Positions 34,415 to 47,498 are shown, numbered from the stretch's first letter. The stretch is DNA of 64,000 bases from Drechslerella dactyloides (GCA_020064725.1 JAGTWJ010000008.1:1178001-1242000), one strand, 5' to 3'. Program-made: numbers and translations. Notes: generated from the sequence alone by a model not told the origin.

Positions 34415-36960
34415 ATCGTCTACCCGTAGCTGTGTCGGTAGTCCGTCCGTCCGTCCGTATGTCGGTATGGACGCAATGTATCGTGGGGTGTCCGTGTCCG
34501 TGTGTGTGTCGTGATGAGTCGTCGTCAGTGACTAGCCAATCGGCCGGCGGGCCAGTCAAACGGCAAAAACGAGCGGCAGCAACACGCGAAATTTTTATAT
34601 CCGCAAAAAGCAAACTTGCGCCAAGAGTACCAAGCTTTCGTTAGCGTCGCTCGCTTCCGCCGCCAAGCGAGCTGCTATATTTAGACGTCACGCAACGCAA
34701 ACTCAACGTCCTCCCACTCTCCTCTCTCTTTCACGCTTTCGTTTTTCTTTCATTCATTCGAAGAGAAAAAATTGTCGGCGAGTCAGTGTACGTCTGGCGG
34801 TTGTGACAACAGTGTCTCCTTGTCTCCGGCCGGCGGCGGATGCTATCCTCGCTCGCCATTCGAGGCTGTTATTAGCTGTTAATATATTGCGAGGCGTGCA
34901 CTAACGGTGGCGCCCTGCAGCGCTCGCATGCAGGAACATGCATGCATGCATAACTTATCCTCTCCCGAGATGAGATGGTATCTTAAGTGCTCACTCCTGA
35001 ATTCCTTCCCCGTACTCTTAACATACCCATTACATTCCGCGCGATAGCATGTGTCCAGCCAATCGAAATCCTCAGTCGCGTGTCAACGAAAAAAATTTAT
35101 CGCGGATAGTAACATAACATACTTTAACCAATATATATCCGCGCGCCCGCGCGCACCGCATCGCGGCGGAAGATGAGTGTAGTGCAAACATACACATCCA
35201 CCCTCGTCGCACCGCAATATAATATCAGATGATGAGACAAGCATGCGTCCAGCCAGACAGGTGTAATACACCAGCAGTCGCGCATTCCAGCCAACTTTCC
35301 TCCCTTCGGTCAAATTAAACACCCCCGCCACACAACCGACAGTCCAACAAACGTTCAAACATAACACCCGCAGCCATCTTAGAACATAACGGTAATCACG
35401 ACCAATTACTTACTTACTTAATCGATCGCCAACCTATACCTCGATTCAGCATATTGATACACACATACACCCGTAGTACTAGTAAGGACCGCGACGAGTG
35501 TCCCGTGCGCCTGTCCTTCGTATCGCCGCAGCGGGCGCTCGTATCGCCACGCGTGCATGCACACACACACATGCAGCACGCATGCATGCATAGCAAATCA
35601 GGTGCGCGAAACACACTTAAACAACCAATCACGTAATAAATACCCGCGATACGTACTATGCACCCTTCCATTCAACCACTAGCACTATATACCACACTCA
35701 GTATAGACTACACGTACCTCGCGTCATCCAGGCGCGTAAAACCGTCTTCCAGCCACCGATATAGGCATATATACCGCCATGCATGCATGCACGCACGCGC
35801 GAAAATATACACAGTATAACACCAAGATGTTACATAGGAAAATATATGAAAGTCACATCGAAGGAATATATATAGTAAGGATAAACGTTCCGTACGTACG
35901 CACGCGTATATATAAATATATATATAGATATATATATATACGATGGATGGAAAATATGTAAGAATATGTATGTATGGATGATGGATGGATGGATGGATAT
36001 ATATCGGAATGGCATAGTACAGCGTGTGGAGAGAGAGGCCTTTGATTGTTGCGAGCTAGATAATTGTTGGCGCGGCCTGGATCCCAACAGACCGGAATCG
36101 GATGGTTGGTGCGGCGATAATAATCTCAAAGAAAAAAACCGACGCACTAAAGAGAAAAAAAGAATAATAAAAAAGCAGGAAATGCAGTTGAGGCGAAAAA
36201 GAAACAGGAAAAACAGACAACTCCGAAGCCATATTTTTGTTTTTGCAAGACGAAAAACAAAAGACAAAGCGCGATCAAGAGGAGACTATGAAACAAAATA
36301 CACAAAAAGAAACCAAGATGTTCAACAATCCAAAACGTATAGAGGTTACAAAAAGAAGCAGAAGAAAGAAGAAAGAATAATAAAAAAGACAGCCACGAGT
36401 TGCAACAGATAAAACCAAGCGTAGAGAATCCCCAAAAAGAAAACCATTGCACGAAATCGACTGACACCCATTTGATACAGCACAGGATTGATACAAGAAT
36501 ACATCTCGATTGCAAGGAGAAAGAACAAAACCACAGGAAAGAAAGAAAGGAATACAAATTTGCAATCGTGAGAATCTCCCAATAACCTTAATGCACCGAA
36601 GGAAATACGAACAGGAAACGACTGCGATATACAGGCGGATAGTTTTTGTTACAGGTTAGTAAACGGCGGGAAAGTTGAGGAAGTTGCTAAGGGATTTCAT
36701 CAATCGGTCATGTGATTGGTCTATATTTCGGGAAGGCCGTGAAAGAGTTGCGAGAATGAGAGTGTAGGTCGGTCGTGGTAGGATGTGTGAGTCGACGAAT
36801 GAGCGGCGCATCCACTGGGAGATTTATTGATAGACGTAGAAAGCTGGTTGGGTGTACAAAAATTATACAAAGAATAGCAGAGCTGATTCCAAGTGCTTTT
36901 GTGTGAAAGAATAGCGTACGATAGAGGCACAAGGTTGTTTAAAGGGGTGAGAACGTGCTT
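34415..36960. other. 2.5-kb gene-free interval with microsatellites
   Basis: The left end is the RPC53 promoter (CT-rich near 34700-34760). The right end is the 3' flank of the Zn2Cys6 gene. In between are GCATGCAT words, TA-rich tracts and GGAT repeats (about 35900-36005), and an A-rich stretch (about 36120-36400). Frames such as 35966-36412 are low-complexity artefacts. Confidence 0.45.
35905..36002. repeat. TA-repeat tract and (GGAT)n microsatellite
   Basis: A run of TATATA units (about 35907-35940) is followed by repeated TGGA/GGAT units (about 35975-36000). Simple-sequence DNA with no coding content. Confidence 0.7.
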
Positions 36961-38668
36961 TCAGATTTCCTCGATAATCTTGCGCTTCTTGATTTTCGGA
37001 GCCTTCGGCTTGACGATGCCATTCGCAGCGGCGGCCTTGGCGGCGTTCATGCGACCGCGGCGAGTCCCAGCCTCGTCTTCGCTGATGCATTGATCGGCCG
37101 GGATGCCGGCATCTTTGCACCGTTGGCATGGTCGCTGGCGGTCGCAGCCCTTCTTCGACTTGCGGCACCGTTGGCACCTAGGCTTTTGGTTCTCCTGAGG
37201 CTCAGGGGGCATCATGATCCCTGGCTGCATGTATGTAACATCAGGATTGGCAAGATTAGCGAGGGAGGTCGCAGCCTCCAGGCCGTTGAAGCTGGTATCG
37301 GCCGGGTATCCAGGGAACGCGTTGAGTTGCGGAGCAGGGATCAAGCCGTTGGCAAGTTTCTTGGACTTCTTCAGCTTGGTCGGGGACTTCTTCTTCCCAA
37401 CCGGGGGTGGCGGCGCCTGGCGGGAAGGTGCGAAATGCGACCGCTTGGTGAACAACGGAACATCTTCGTCCTCTTCCGGGTAGTCGTCAGAAGCCATGTA
37501 GTTCGCATCGCGATCTTCTTCGACCTCGTCATATTCGCGAACCCTGACGTACCCGGTCCTCACGGGACTGGTCTGTTGGCTGTAGCCGTGAGAAACCGGG
37601 CTAGGGAGCAAAGCGCCGTTTGTCGGCTGTCCGTGGTAGTCGAGATCGGGAGAATATTGATGACGGATGTGGTTGGGGAGTGGATTGCCATTGTTGGTCG
37701 GCTTCTCTCCCAGGCGCATCAACTGGATAGCGGCATCCTCATCCGATATGCATGATGCGATCGTGGGGGCGGGAGTGGGGAGGCCAACCCTACCGGTCGT
37801 GGTGGCGCTCGGCGGGGGAGTGGGCTCGGTCGCGAGAGAATAGAGGTAGGCGGACTGCGGGTGAGGGTAAGCGCTATGGTGGCCGGGTTGGGAGTAAGGC
37901 GTGAGTTGTGGAGTCGGGCGCGACGGACTCGCAGAAGAGGAAGAGGGAGGCCCGAAGCGGTTCGTCATTTCAGGGAAAAGTGGAAGCTCCTGTGGGTCCA
38001 TCTTGTTAGGATGCGATGACAAGTCCGCGATTAGAAAAGACAGGTGGCCCTACCGAGCTTTCAAACTTGGGTCGCTTCCTCCGCGATCCCTCGAGGATAT
38101 TCTCGACGGATATGTCGGCACTAGCGACAGGCTCCACCAGTTTCCTCGAGTCTATATCAGGAGTCGGCGTGCTGGAGGCATGTCTCTTGTTGCTTCTCGA
38201 CCGCGACATGGCTGCGCCGCCGATCCGGCAGCCTTTGCCCGGACTTGTTCCCCGTAGCGAGAGGATTGGCTCCGCTATCGCTCTGACATAGATTGTCTGC
38301 TGGTCTGCGATGTTATCGTACGAGAGGATCATACGAGTACCCTTGTTGTCTTCGAAGGACACGCGATAGCATGCCGATGTGGCAGGGTCATCCGAAAACA
38401 GCCCGAAGAAGCTCTTGACGGTGGAGGCAATGGACTCGGTTGTATCGTGAGCGTTGATGTAAAACTTCACGTTGGGAAGGTTGGCTCCCTGAAAATCAGT
38501 CTGCTCGGGGTCGGTCAGCAGCGCGAAGGCAACGTGTTTCGGTGCCTGGGGCGACTGCTGCGGAGTCGGGACGACCCCTGTGGGTGAATGCGGCTGCGGC
38601 TGCGGCTGCTGTTGCTGTTGCTGCTGCTGATTAGGGGCGGATTCGGTCAATATGTCTTGGAGATTCAT
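36961..38668 (-). CDS. Transcription regulator with C-terminal Zn2Cys6 cluster
   Basis: Two exons on the minus strand, 38054-38668 and 36961-38001, joined over a 52-nt intron; 551 aa. The N-terminal part begins MNLQDILTESAPN, has a short poly-Gln run, and contains a conserved-looking block from HVAFALLTDPEQTDFQGANL to DNIADQQTIYVRAIAEP. The middle is Pro/Ser/Gln-rich. The zinc cluster lies near the C-terminus, residues about 481-510 (CQRCRKSKKGC, then CQRCKDAGIPADQC), with spacing CX2CX6CX5CX2CX9C. A basic tail (KPKAPKIKKRKIIEEI) follows and may be a nuclear localisation signal. No fungal-specific transcription factor middle domain is visible. Zn2Cys6 proteins normally bind CGG-containing DNA and carry the cluster near the N-terminus. 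Target genes are unknown. Confidence 0.85.
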
Positions 38669-40440
38669 GATGCCCGAGGAAGATGAATCGGAAGGCGATG
38701 CGATCGGTGGGATGCGACTCTGAAAGAAGGCACGATGTCAGTAAATCGGAATGTGGAATGGCGCGGCAGAACAGCTACCTGTGTATCTCCGGGAGACGTG
38801 GACGGGAAAGAGGCAGGATGAAGAGCTTCGGCAGGCTGAATGATCACTCGCTCCGATTGTGACCTTTAGGGGTCGAGAAAGGCTGTCACGATGAACTGCA
38901 TTCGCGATGAGCAAGTGACAAACCCGGAGACAACCAGAATTCGCGAGGATCGAGGGAGCGAGAAAACGGAAGGGGTGATAAAAGAAGGCGTGGTGGGTGG
39001 AGACGGATGACTTCAATCTTTCGAGGCAGTGTTGGATGATCTAATAGGACATACCAGCCAGGACCGGGTGTTTGAGGAATGAAGGATGGAAGCTTGTGAG
39101 TGGTGGATGTTGTCGTGGTAGAGGTCGCGGTAGTAGGAGGAGGAGGAGGAGAAGTGCGAGGAGGAGTCGTAGCGGGTGGTGGTGGTAGTAGTGGTTGTTC
39201 GACGTCCGCTCAGGACAGGGTGCGCAAAAAAAAAGCCGATGGTGGGAGGCAGCAAAGCCAAACTTGGTTGCGGCGAAGGGAGGTATTGGATGTGCTCGGT
39301 GCCAGCGCGAGCGGATACAAAGGCTGGATGTTACGAGACGCGCGATAAGGAGGAGTAGAGAAGGGAAGAGAGAATGGAGCCGGGCGAGGCGTGCGAATGC
39401 ACTGTGCGCGGCGTGGAGGCCAACGGCGACGAAGCGGAAGGGGCGGTGATTAGAACAACCCCGGTCAGGCGAGGATGCAGCAAGAGGAGGTGGACTGGCG
39501 GACTGGCTGGGTGCTGAGACGGAAGGAAGCCGACGGAGTGCGACAGCGGGAGTCGTTTCTGCGAGGAGGGCGGCGGGAGAGAGGAGGTCAGCGGCGGAGA
39601 GAGAGATGGCAGGAGCAAGATGGAGTAGACGGGACGGTGTGTCGTGCGTGGCCTGGGAATGCGAGAGAGGGAGGGCGAGGTTTATGGCAAAGCCGGTTTG
39701 TGCGGGAGCGGGTTTTTGAAAGGGAAGGATTCGAAGCGAAGGCCGTCGAGCAGAGCGGGATGTATCGAAGAAGCCCGACAATCGAGGGGCGCAGGACAGC
39801 AGCACCGGGAAGGACAGGCGAGAAGAGGAGGAGGAAGGAAGAGGAAGGTGAGAAGGTTGATGATGGGGTTCGAGATGGTAATGAGGGAGAGGGAGCGGGT
39901 TTGTCGGCGGGAGGAAGTGGAAGAAGAGGAGGAGGAGGAGTAAAAGGGCTCACGACAACAATAACAGCGGGACCAACAGGCACGAGGCCGCAGAGGCTCC
40001 GGGGCGAGCAGGGAGGACGGACAGGGAGGACGACAGCGGGACAGCGCGCCAAGGGACACCGGCGAGATGAAGCAGAGGATGGAGGATCGGAAGGAGAGGA
40101 TGGAGTGGAAATAGTGCAAGTGCGAGTGGAGCGAGAGAGAAACAGCGGAGAGAGGGGACCCGGCTGCTGCTTCTGCTGGCTGCAGGCTGCACGCCGGGAG
40201 CGAAAAGCGACGCTTTTGTGCGGCAGGCAGGGCCCGCGGGCGAGGCAGCGGCAATTGCAGCACGCGGAGGCAGCAGCGGGCGCCGGCGACTGCGGGCGAG
40301 GGAGACGACGAACCTGATCGCGATGGGCGGTCGCGGGGCGACTGTGGTGGCGGTGGTGGTGAAGCTGGCGATGGCGATGGTTGGTGATGGTGGTGAGGGT
40401 GGAGTTGGAGGAGGTGGAAGTGGAGGATGGCGATAGACGG
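38669..40440 (-). promoter_or_regulatory. Long pyrimidine-rich leader/promoter of the Zn2Cys6 gene
   Basis: Immediately upstream of the regulator's ATG lies about 1.7 kb in which the plus strand is strongly G/A-rich (strongest at about 39060-40440). Its sense strand is therefore C/T-rich, as fungal promoters and 5' leaders often are, but this tract is exceptionally long. Long frames on either strand here (such as 39475-40317 plus and 39041-39805 minus) are low-complexity consequences of the bias and not genes. Confidence 0.5.
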
Positions 40441-43400
40441 ATAGCTGGCCTGGTGCTACTTACCGCTTCCTGCTGCTAATTACTACTTGCTTGGCTTGTG
40501 GGCTACAAGAACACACGGCGCAGGTCGGGTCGGAGTCGGGCAGACCGCCATCGTGCTCCTCTGCGATGCTTCAAACCAGCTGCCCCAGCTGCCGTCGCCC
40601 CGGCGCACCGCCCGCCAGTCAATCGCCGACGCTCGCTGAAGCCGCCGGGCAGGCTGGAACGGCCGTCCGTCGCGATCCCGCTGCTGGCGACAGGCCGGAC
40701 GCTGGCGGCGGGCGGCGTCGTGATCCCTCGCGACGTGCGCACCCAATATCCTACTATATCGTCACTCTCCCCACCATTATATCTCAATCCAGGACTACGC
40801 TATATCACTGCTGCTGGCAGCGACTACTGATCGAGCGGGATACGGCCTCTATCCATCAGCTGGTCAGTCCGCAGTCCACCGTCGACGAGTCTCGTCGATT
40901 CGTTCCGCATCTGCCGGCCGGGTTTCCACCTGCTCGATGCGCTGACGGCCGACCAGCTGGGCTAATCCACCCTTTCCAGTAGACGCTCCTCCTCCTCCTC
41001 GATACTCAAAACGGCCGTCAATCGTAAACACACCTGCGCACTGCTCCCTCGCCTGCTGCGCTTACTCGGCCCACGACGCTATTCCTTCCACCCTTCGACG
41101 GGCCATTGGTCGCCGGCGAGCCTTGCCCTGCCCGTCTGGCCTGCTTGCCTGCCTTGCCCTCGCTCCCTTGCCCTGGCCCGTCGGTCTTGTCAGTCTTGTC
41201 CGTCTGTCCGTCCGCTGCTGCTGCTGCCCTCCTGCGTTCGACATCAATCACCGGGCCCGGGGTTTGGCTTGGCCCCTCCGGCCGTCTGATTGGCCCCCCT
41301 CCGCCTCGCAGGCATCGTCGCAGCCCATGCACGCACGAGAGCGACGTCCTGACCTGACATACATACACATACGCATACACATACACATACACATACTTCC
41401 ACATCCACCCACCGTACATACGATACGCACATACATGCGTATGTAAGAAAGTGCAGGGCGTGAGACTTCGAACGAAAAAGCCCCCAAGCAGAGCTAGTTG
41501 CAACAGCTGAGCTGAGCTAGACGAAAACGGGCCTAGCAGGCCATACAAAGCCTGTCCGCCAGCGAATTGACAGACGGACGGACAGACAGACCTGCTGATA
41601 GCGAGATAGGCCGATAGGGTGGACGTATGGATAGGATACTTGATACATGCATGCGCTGCATACCGTCCCTTTGATTCACCTCGATTCACGTTCGTGCGAC
41701 GACTGCTGCTGAGTTTAAAATCGAAGAGGTCGACAGCTCATACGCATCATATCACCATCCATGTAACAGACCGCAAGCCTTGCATCCGGATCCCCCCATT
41801 GCAAAACTCACCTGCGCGCGCGCGCAACTGCAGCAGAAGCCTCGATCGTCGGATCCAAGGAAAGAACCCGACAGCGAAGAAAAAAGCAATGCGGAAAACT
41901 GCTATTCATGGGAGCAATCTTAATCAACCGCAGGCCTCAATTCGAAGCTCGTCGTTTCGCAAAAGTAACTTGCCATTGCATCGTGCATCGGCTTGCAGTT
42001 GAATCCGACAGAAAAGAAAAACAAGACGAGAGAGAAAAAAAAAACTTAAAAACTTCTATCAACCGCTGAGCTTCAGCTGCTGCTTCACGCGCAACGGCCG
42101 ATGATGGGAAAAAACGCTCTCCCGATAATGTATCGAACGTGAACGCCGTTGGGGAATCCTAGTGCACCCGTTGCAAGCTCCAAAAACGAAGCGGAAAATG
42201 TGGGCCCCACAGTTGAATGGACGTGCAAAGTACCTTCTCCTCACGACGACGACAGGCGACAGTCTGCGCTCGCTCCATGAAACCCTTGCCCTCCGCCCTC
42301 CGGCCATGCAGACAATACCGTGTATATCCTGTCGCTTTCGACTTTGATACCAACGTCTGGCCGGGCCAGGCCCGGCGCAGAAGCCCAACCGATGCGCGCA
42401 AACTTTCGAAAAAGGAAAGAAAAGACGAACGAGCGCTCCGCAGAAAAAGAAACGTTCGCAACCGGCCATGGCAGTCCGTACTGGCATCCTCGATAACGGC
42501 GGGAAAACCAGCTCACAGCATCGCAGAAATTAATTTTCTTCGAAAGAACGTCTCGCCACATTCTCGCGGAACGATAGGGGTGATCAATTCGCCAGCCTTC
42601 GTTCTCCCCGTCTCCTGCGGTTCGCATTCAGCGTCCCGTTTTTCATGGCCGAAGTGAACAGGTGGTGTCGCATGGCTTGGTGCTGACAGGCGTCATCAAG
42701 CGCTCGTTTTTCGACACACATACACACCCATCAGGCAGCCTAGAAGAAAAAAGAAAGCGGAAAAAGAAACGTTCCCGTGCGTCTGGTCTCTTTGTCCGCC
42801 CCGGACGAGACGGCGTGCACCTCTCCAGCCGCTGCGCCGAGAGGAAGCTGTCGGAGAGCCAGCGCGAGCGACAGCAGCAGCCGACACACGGGCGTGAGGC
42901 AAAGCTCGATTCTGGATGTTTAATTAATATATCAATCGACCAGCCGGACGGGCCTCGCGAGCTTGCCCGCAGCGGTCGAAAGAAGCTTTTCTGCGAAATC
43001 CGCGAAATTTTTAATTTCGGGATTATATTAAAAATCCCACCCTCATACCACGCCAATTCTCTTTCTCCTTAGCTTTCCTTTTTGCGCCGACAGCGACTAT
43101 CGTCGGCGGTATACACGGACGACGAGTGCGCGAAATAATACAACCACCAGCGAGCTGCCCAGCATTCCAGTTCGAGCGCAGGCCCCGTCGCCTGCATGTG
43201 GGCATTCCTCGAAAACGCTCCCAAAACATCCACAATCGACCAAAACCGTGACTGCACTCTGCAGCATCCCTCCGCACATGTCCACTCGACTACATACGTA
43301 CATGCTGACGTCCAGTCGGTCTTCCGTAAGTACGGTTAGTAATTGCAGAATTAAAACAGAAAAGAAAAAAAAACCCAACCAAGAAGATAGACTTCCTTTT

Positions 43401-44700
43401 TTCTGCGCACAGCTGCGCATGCGTCGTGCGGTGGCCTTCTCGCCAAGGGTTCATCGACGGAGAGCCGAGCAGATACCGTCGGCGAACGACCAGACTCGGC
43501 CAGCCAGCCCAGCCAGCGGGCGGCGTCCATACATGCGTCCATACAGACATACATCTATTATCGTCACGGAAGATTTCTCGCAGGAGCTCTATCGATCGAT
43601 GCGAGAGCTGTATGTACACACTGTACATTCGTGCATTCATCCATCCAGACATACCATACCTCATCATATCGTATCATATCAGCCATCCCCCCTTGTCGGT
43701 CCGCTTCCGTGCGAACGACCGAGCGAGTTCGAATGCTGGAAATAAACTCGATGATCCCGGCGAGAAGCAGCTAACAGACACTTCCAATTGCCTGTTTGAC
43801 TGCCATTACACAATCACTAAGGCCACTTCACTAACCCGAATTGCAAAAGTTAACTCCGCCCTGCCTGCATGCCGTACCTTTGCTTTGCCTTCTCCAGGCA
43901 TCACAGGATTGCTGTCGCTGTGGACCGTCGCTGTCCGATGGATTGGTATTTTTAAATTTTGCCTCCTCTCCAGCTCTTCTTTGTTTTCCGCCGTCGCAAA
44001 AAAGCAAGACCGGCGAAGGTGAACGGGAACAGCGGCGGCGACTCGAATTCAACATCCCATTCATCGCCCGCATCGGGTCCGCCTGCAAGTCTAGTCCTGT
44101 CTGTCTGGAAACGGCGGCCACCCGCAAAGACGCCCAGGAAGAGCAGCAGCATCCGATCGAAATACCTCCCTCCACCATCGCTTCGTTTCCCGTCCTGCGC
44201 ATGCCCACTCTACGTACTGACTGGTAGTAGCTTTCCACCCTTCGCGTCGCGGCTGGCATGAAATGACATGATGGTCATCAGCCAAATCGCCGGTTCCTTC
44301 TGCCCTCCCCCTTCCTCTTCCTTCAGCCGTCCGTCGCTAGCCTGGGCTAACTAGCTGGTTTTGCGATTGTCTCCAGCGCCGGCCGGGTCGACCGCTCACT
44401 GGCTCGTTCGCTCGAACCGACACCTCCTGCGCAACTGGAGCCCCCTTCCCACCCTGCCACGCTACTGGCTAGCGGTTCCCATCCTGCGCATATGGCGGCG
44501 AGTCGGGGCGAGCGCACCAGTCAGAAAAGCTTCGTCGCCAGCGCTCGCATAAACCACAGGCCACTGTATCGGTGCTAGCACCGCACAATCGATCAGTGCA
44601 CGGTGCTCGCATCGCATATTCCGCACAGCTGTTGCATGAACACCACCACCTCTCGTTACTGCTGCGCTGGCAACATTCACATAACATCGCGAACAAGCTT
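40441..44700. other. Gene-free part of the 11.3-kb interval, left half
   Basis: Mixed composition with no frame resembling a protein on either strand. It contains a CATA/CACA microsatellite (about 41357-41396) and scattered A-runs. No transposase, reverse transcriptase, LTR or terminal inverted repeats were recognised. Confidence 0.45.
41357..41396. repeat. CATACA-type microsatellite
   Basis: Repeats of CATACA/CATA over about 40 nt. Confidence 0.7.
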
Positions 44701-44704
44701 AATT

Positions 44705-44792
44705 CCATACATCCTACATACATACGGACGTCCTGCGAGCTAGCTTCATGTAGCTCGCAGGACGTCCGTATGTATGTATGTAGGATGTATGG
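44705..44792. repeat. Near-perfect 38-bp inverted repeat (hairpin)
   Basis: The left arm 44705-44742 and right arm 44751-44792 are reverse complements, except for one extra 4-nt unit (TATG) in the right arm. The spacer is 8 nt (GCTTCATG). Outer arm ends are CCATACATCC / GGATGTATGG and the inner ends GCGAGCTA / TAGCTCGC. Transcribed in either direction it would form a very stable stem. Confidence 0.9.
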
Positions 44793-45412
44793 ATGGATGG
44801 ACGGGCGTTCTGGCTTACAGGTATAGCTTAGGTTGGCGATAATATATTAGCTACGACGCCACCGCCGGCCACCCACCCACCCGTTATTTTCGAGCAGACA
44901 AATTTCCTAGCGCACGATTCGAATTCTATGGGCCATGCTCCGAGAGATCGAGGAGCACGCATGCCGAAACCTGCGCAGCACGCTGCGACGACGAGCGCGT
45001 GAATACCTCATCCACGCACACCACGGCGATCGATCCGGCGCAATGGCGACGTATGCGTGCACCGGCGCAGGATACCTGCCTGCCTGCCTGCTAGCTTTTA
45101 CTAGCTTGAGCCCGTCTGCACATCCATACATACAGACATACATCCGTCTGTAACCACAGGATGGAAAATATAGCAGCAACCTACAAAGTAACCATCGAAT
45201 ACCATAACAAAACAAAAACAGAACGCCCGCCAGGCCAGACCAGCTGGGAATTTCCAAATTTCGAGGCCAACCGGCCAACCGGCCAATCTCATGCACGACA
45301 GATCGATACATGAATTCCTTCACCATTCCATACCAGGCCATCTAACCTCTAGCCTCCAAGCTAACGACCCTCATGACCACGGCAAAAGGAAAAATTGGCC
45401 ATGCGGACACTA

Positions 45413-45437
45413 CCAGCCAGCCAGCCAGCCAGCCAGC
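45413..45437. repeat. (CCAG)n microsatellite
   Basis: Six consecutive CCAG units. Confidence 0.8.
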
Positions 45438-45621
45438 GATAACGTTGAGAACCCGTATACCCAGATGGACGGACGGACCGGCATACATGCCCTCCCAAGC
45501 CCCCCCAAGCAGCTGCACCGTCGCTACCGTAAACACGCCAAGCGTCCGCCGACGGGACTGGAATAGTGGCCTGCACCCGAGTCGAAGATATACACCATAC
45601 CATAGCCATCCGTAACCGTAC

Positions 45622-45718
45622 CCAGCCAGCCAGCCAGCCAGACAAACAGACACTGTATCCGCTGCATCTCCGCGGTCTCATACACAGGTTAGTCGGAAGG
45701 TAGGTAGGTAGGTAGGTT
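45622..45718. repeat. (CCAG)n and (AGGT)n microsatellites
   Basis: Five CCAG units at about 45622-45641 and five AGGT units at about 45698-45718. Confidence 0.75.
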
Positions 45719-47422
45719 CCCGGCGCGCACGTATGTATACTACTGTATACGAGTCAAGTCGACGAACCGGCCGCTGTTTTATAACTCCCGTGCGACCTGT
45801 CTCGTCTGGTCTCGCCGTGTCTGACTGAAAAAAAAAAACAAAGCGACGGCACACCCGGCACCGGCGGCGGGGGTCTTATCTGGTGAGTGACAAAGACAGC
45901 AGACTTAGGGGGGCGCCGCGAGCGACGGCTCCCGCGACAAGTCGGAGGCAACGGGCGTAAATACCCCGAATAAACACCATCGACGACGTGCAATTTACGA
46001 AACCGTGAATAATATATACACTCGATATTCCAAATTTCCCTTCTAGAAAGGTATCCCATTACCTCATATTACGGCGTGCGTATGTAAACATGTACGCCGC
46101 CCACGGAGTTGGTATTTCTTGCGCTCCAGCAGCTATAATAAGTGCTATGTATGAGGCAGCTAGCGGAAAAGCAGGTCCGGCCGACGTCGACACACATATG
46201 TAATGTACTACGTATCGCGGCGCACATACGCACGAAATGGACATATGTATGTACACACGACATATGCATGCACCATGCGCTCGAAAGAGGGAGGAGCATC
46301 CGAGGAAAAATTCCCAACGATATCTACCGATCCTTTCGTTCGTCCATCCATCCATCCCCTAGATTTTGATTTCTCGGAGAAAACCTGCTACGTGGTATAC
46401 ATACATCCTATAGGCCTAGGCGAGAGTAAACAATCCTGGGCCGGCCGTGGAAGCGGGTGCGGAGAAACCGACCAATTAGTCGCCCTAACGATATCCTAAA
46501 ATGCTAGTAATAGTATTGTATTTGGTACTATATATATAATATACTATTCTAATGTGTTAAACTTTGGGTTCGCAAATGAGGGGTATTGGAGCGCACTTTA
46601 CTACTTGAGCCTAGCGTCGCGTCGAGGGTTTTCTGGTACAATACGTACGTTATAGACACCTACCGTAGATTCGTAGAACGTACAATAGAGGCGGAGGATA
46701 TCGAGTCCACCGATTCACCGGTTGAATAATATACTTTGTGATTTGCGACGCCGCCCGGAATCGCGAGGCCGTCGGGTGTGGTGAGTTTGACTGACGTATA
46801 CGGCGGTTTTGCAACGTTTACGTTTCAGCGGCGGCCGTATTCCGTATATGTAGCCAGTGTGGTCATAAACTCCGCGAGTGCAGTCGCTTCCCTCCCTCCC
46901 TCTCTTCCTCCTTACCGCGCACGTTCATTACATTACAGCAGGGAGTAACGAGCCCGGGGAAATAAAGCCAACCCTGTTGGCGATCTCGCTCGCCTCACCT
47001 TGCGATTGCCTGCCTGCTGATGGTTTGATCGATAGAATTCGGGCAGCGTGCTAGCTTTGTTGGATTTTCGCAGGTTTGTTTTTTTTTGGGGAGGGAGGAT
47101 TCGGGCAAGCTTCCCCACATGAATATTTTTCTTCCATTCCTTTCGATGCGATGTTCCCTGTCAGTCGGTCATGTCTGTCTGTCTGTCTGCGGTCTATCTG
47201 CGGTCTGTCGGTCGTGTGCAGTTGCTTTTTCATCCGTACCCATTTGGCCAGCTCAGCGGATTTGCGCATGGACTGTCGTCGATAGCACGAATACGGGGCC
47301 CCGACTGCTTAGTATGAAATTCTGAAACGTACAGCTTTTTCTTTTTTTTACTTCCTTTTCTCATTTTTTCCTGTTTTTGTGCCCTTTGGAACTTTGGTCT
47401 GTTCTAGCTGCTTAGGGTTATA

Positions 47423-47498
47423 TCATCCATCCATCTTTCCATCCATCCATTCGCATGCTCCTTCACCTCGTCTCGGTTTTTTCGCTCGCTCGCTCGCA
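47423..47498. repeat. (CCAT)n and (CTCG)n microsatellites
   Basis: Interrupted CATC/CCAT units at about 47423-47451 and CTCG units at about 47482-47498. GTCT runs also occur near 47172-47190 and 48775-48790. Confidence 0.7.

Noticed and set aside
35083..35367. Minus-strand 94-codon frame in the 2.5-kb gap
   Set aside because: Short, isolated, no conserved features and no splice partner.
35966..36412. Plus-strand frame of 148 codons
   Set aside because: Lys/Arg-rich translation of an A-rich tract starting in a microsatellite.
39041..39805. Long minus-strand frame (254 codons)
   Set aside because: Ser/Pro/Leu low-complexity product of the same strand bias, without recognisable domains or family features.
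39475..40317. Long plus-strand frame (280 codons)
   Set aside because: Gly/Arg/Glu-dominated low-complexity translation of a purine-rich tract; the opposite strand is equally open.
41018..41689. Minus-strand frame of 223 codons
   Set aside because: Contains microsatellite-derived Tyr/Val runs and no domain; flanking frames overlap on both strands.
43426..44022. Plus-strand frame of 198 codons
   Set aside because: Composition is random, with short simple repeats and no signal or domain; overlapping antisense frames of similar length exist.
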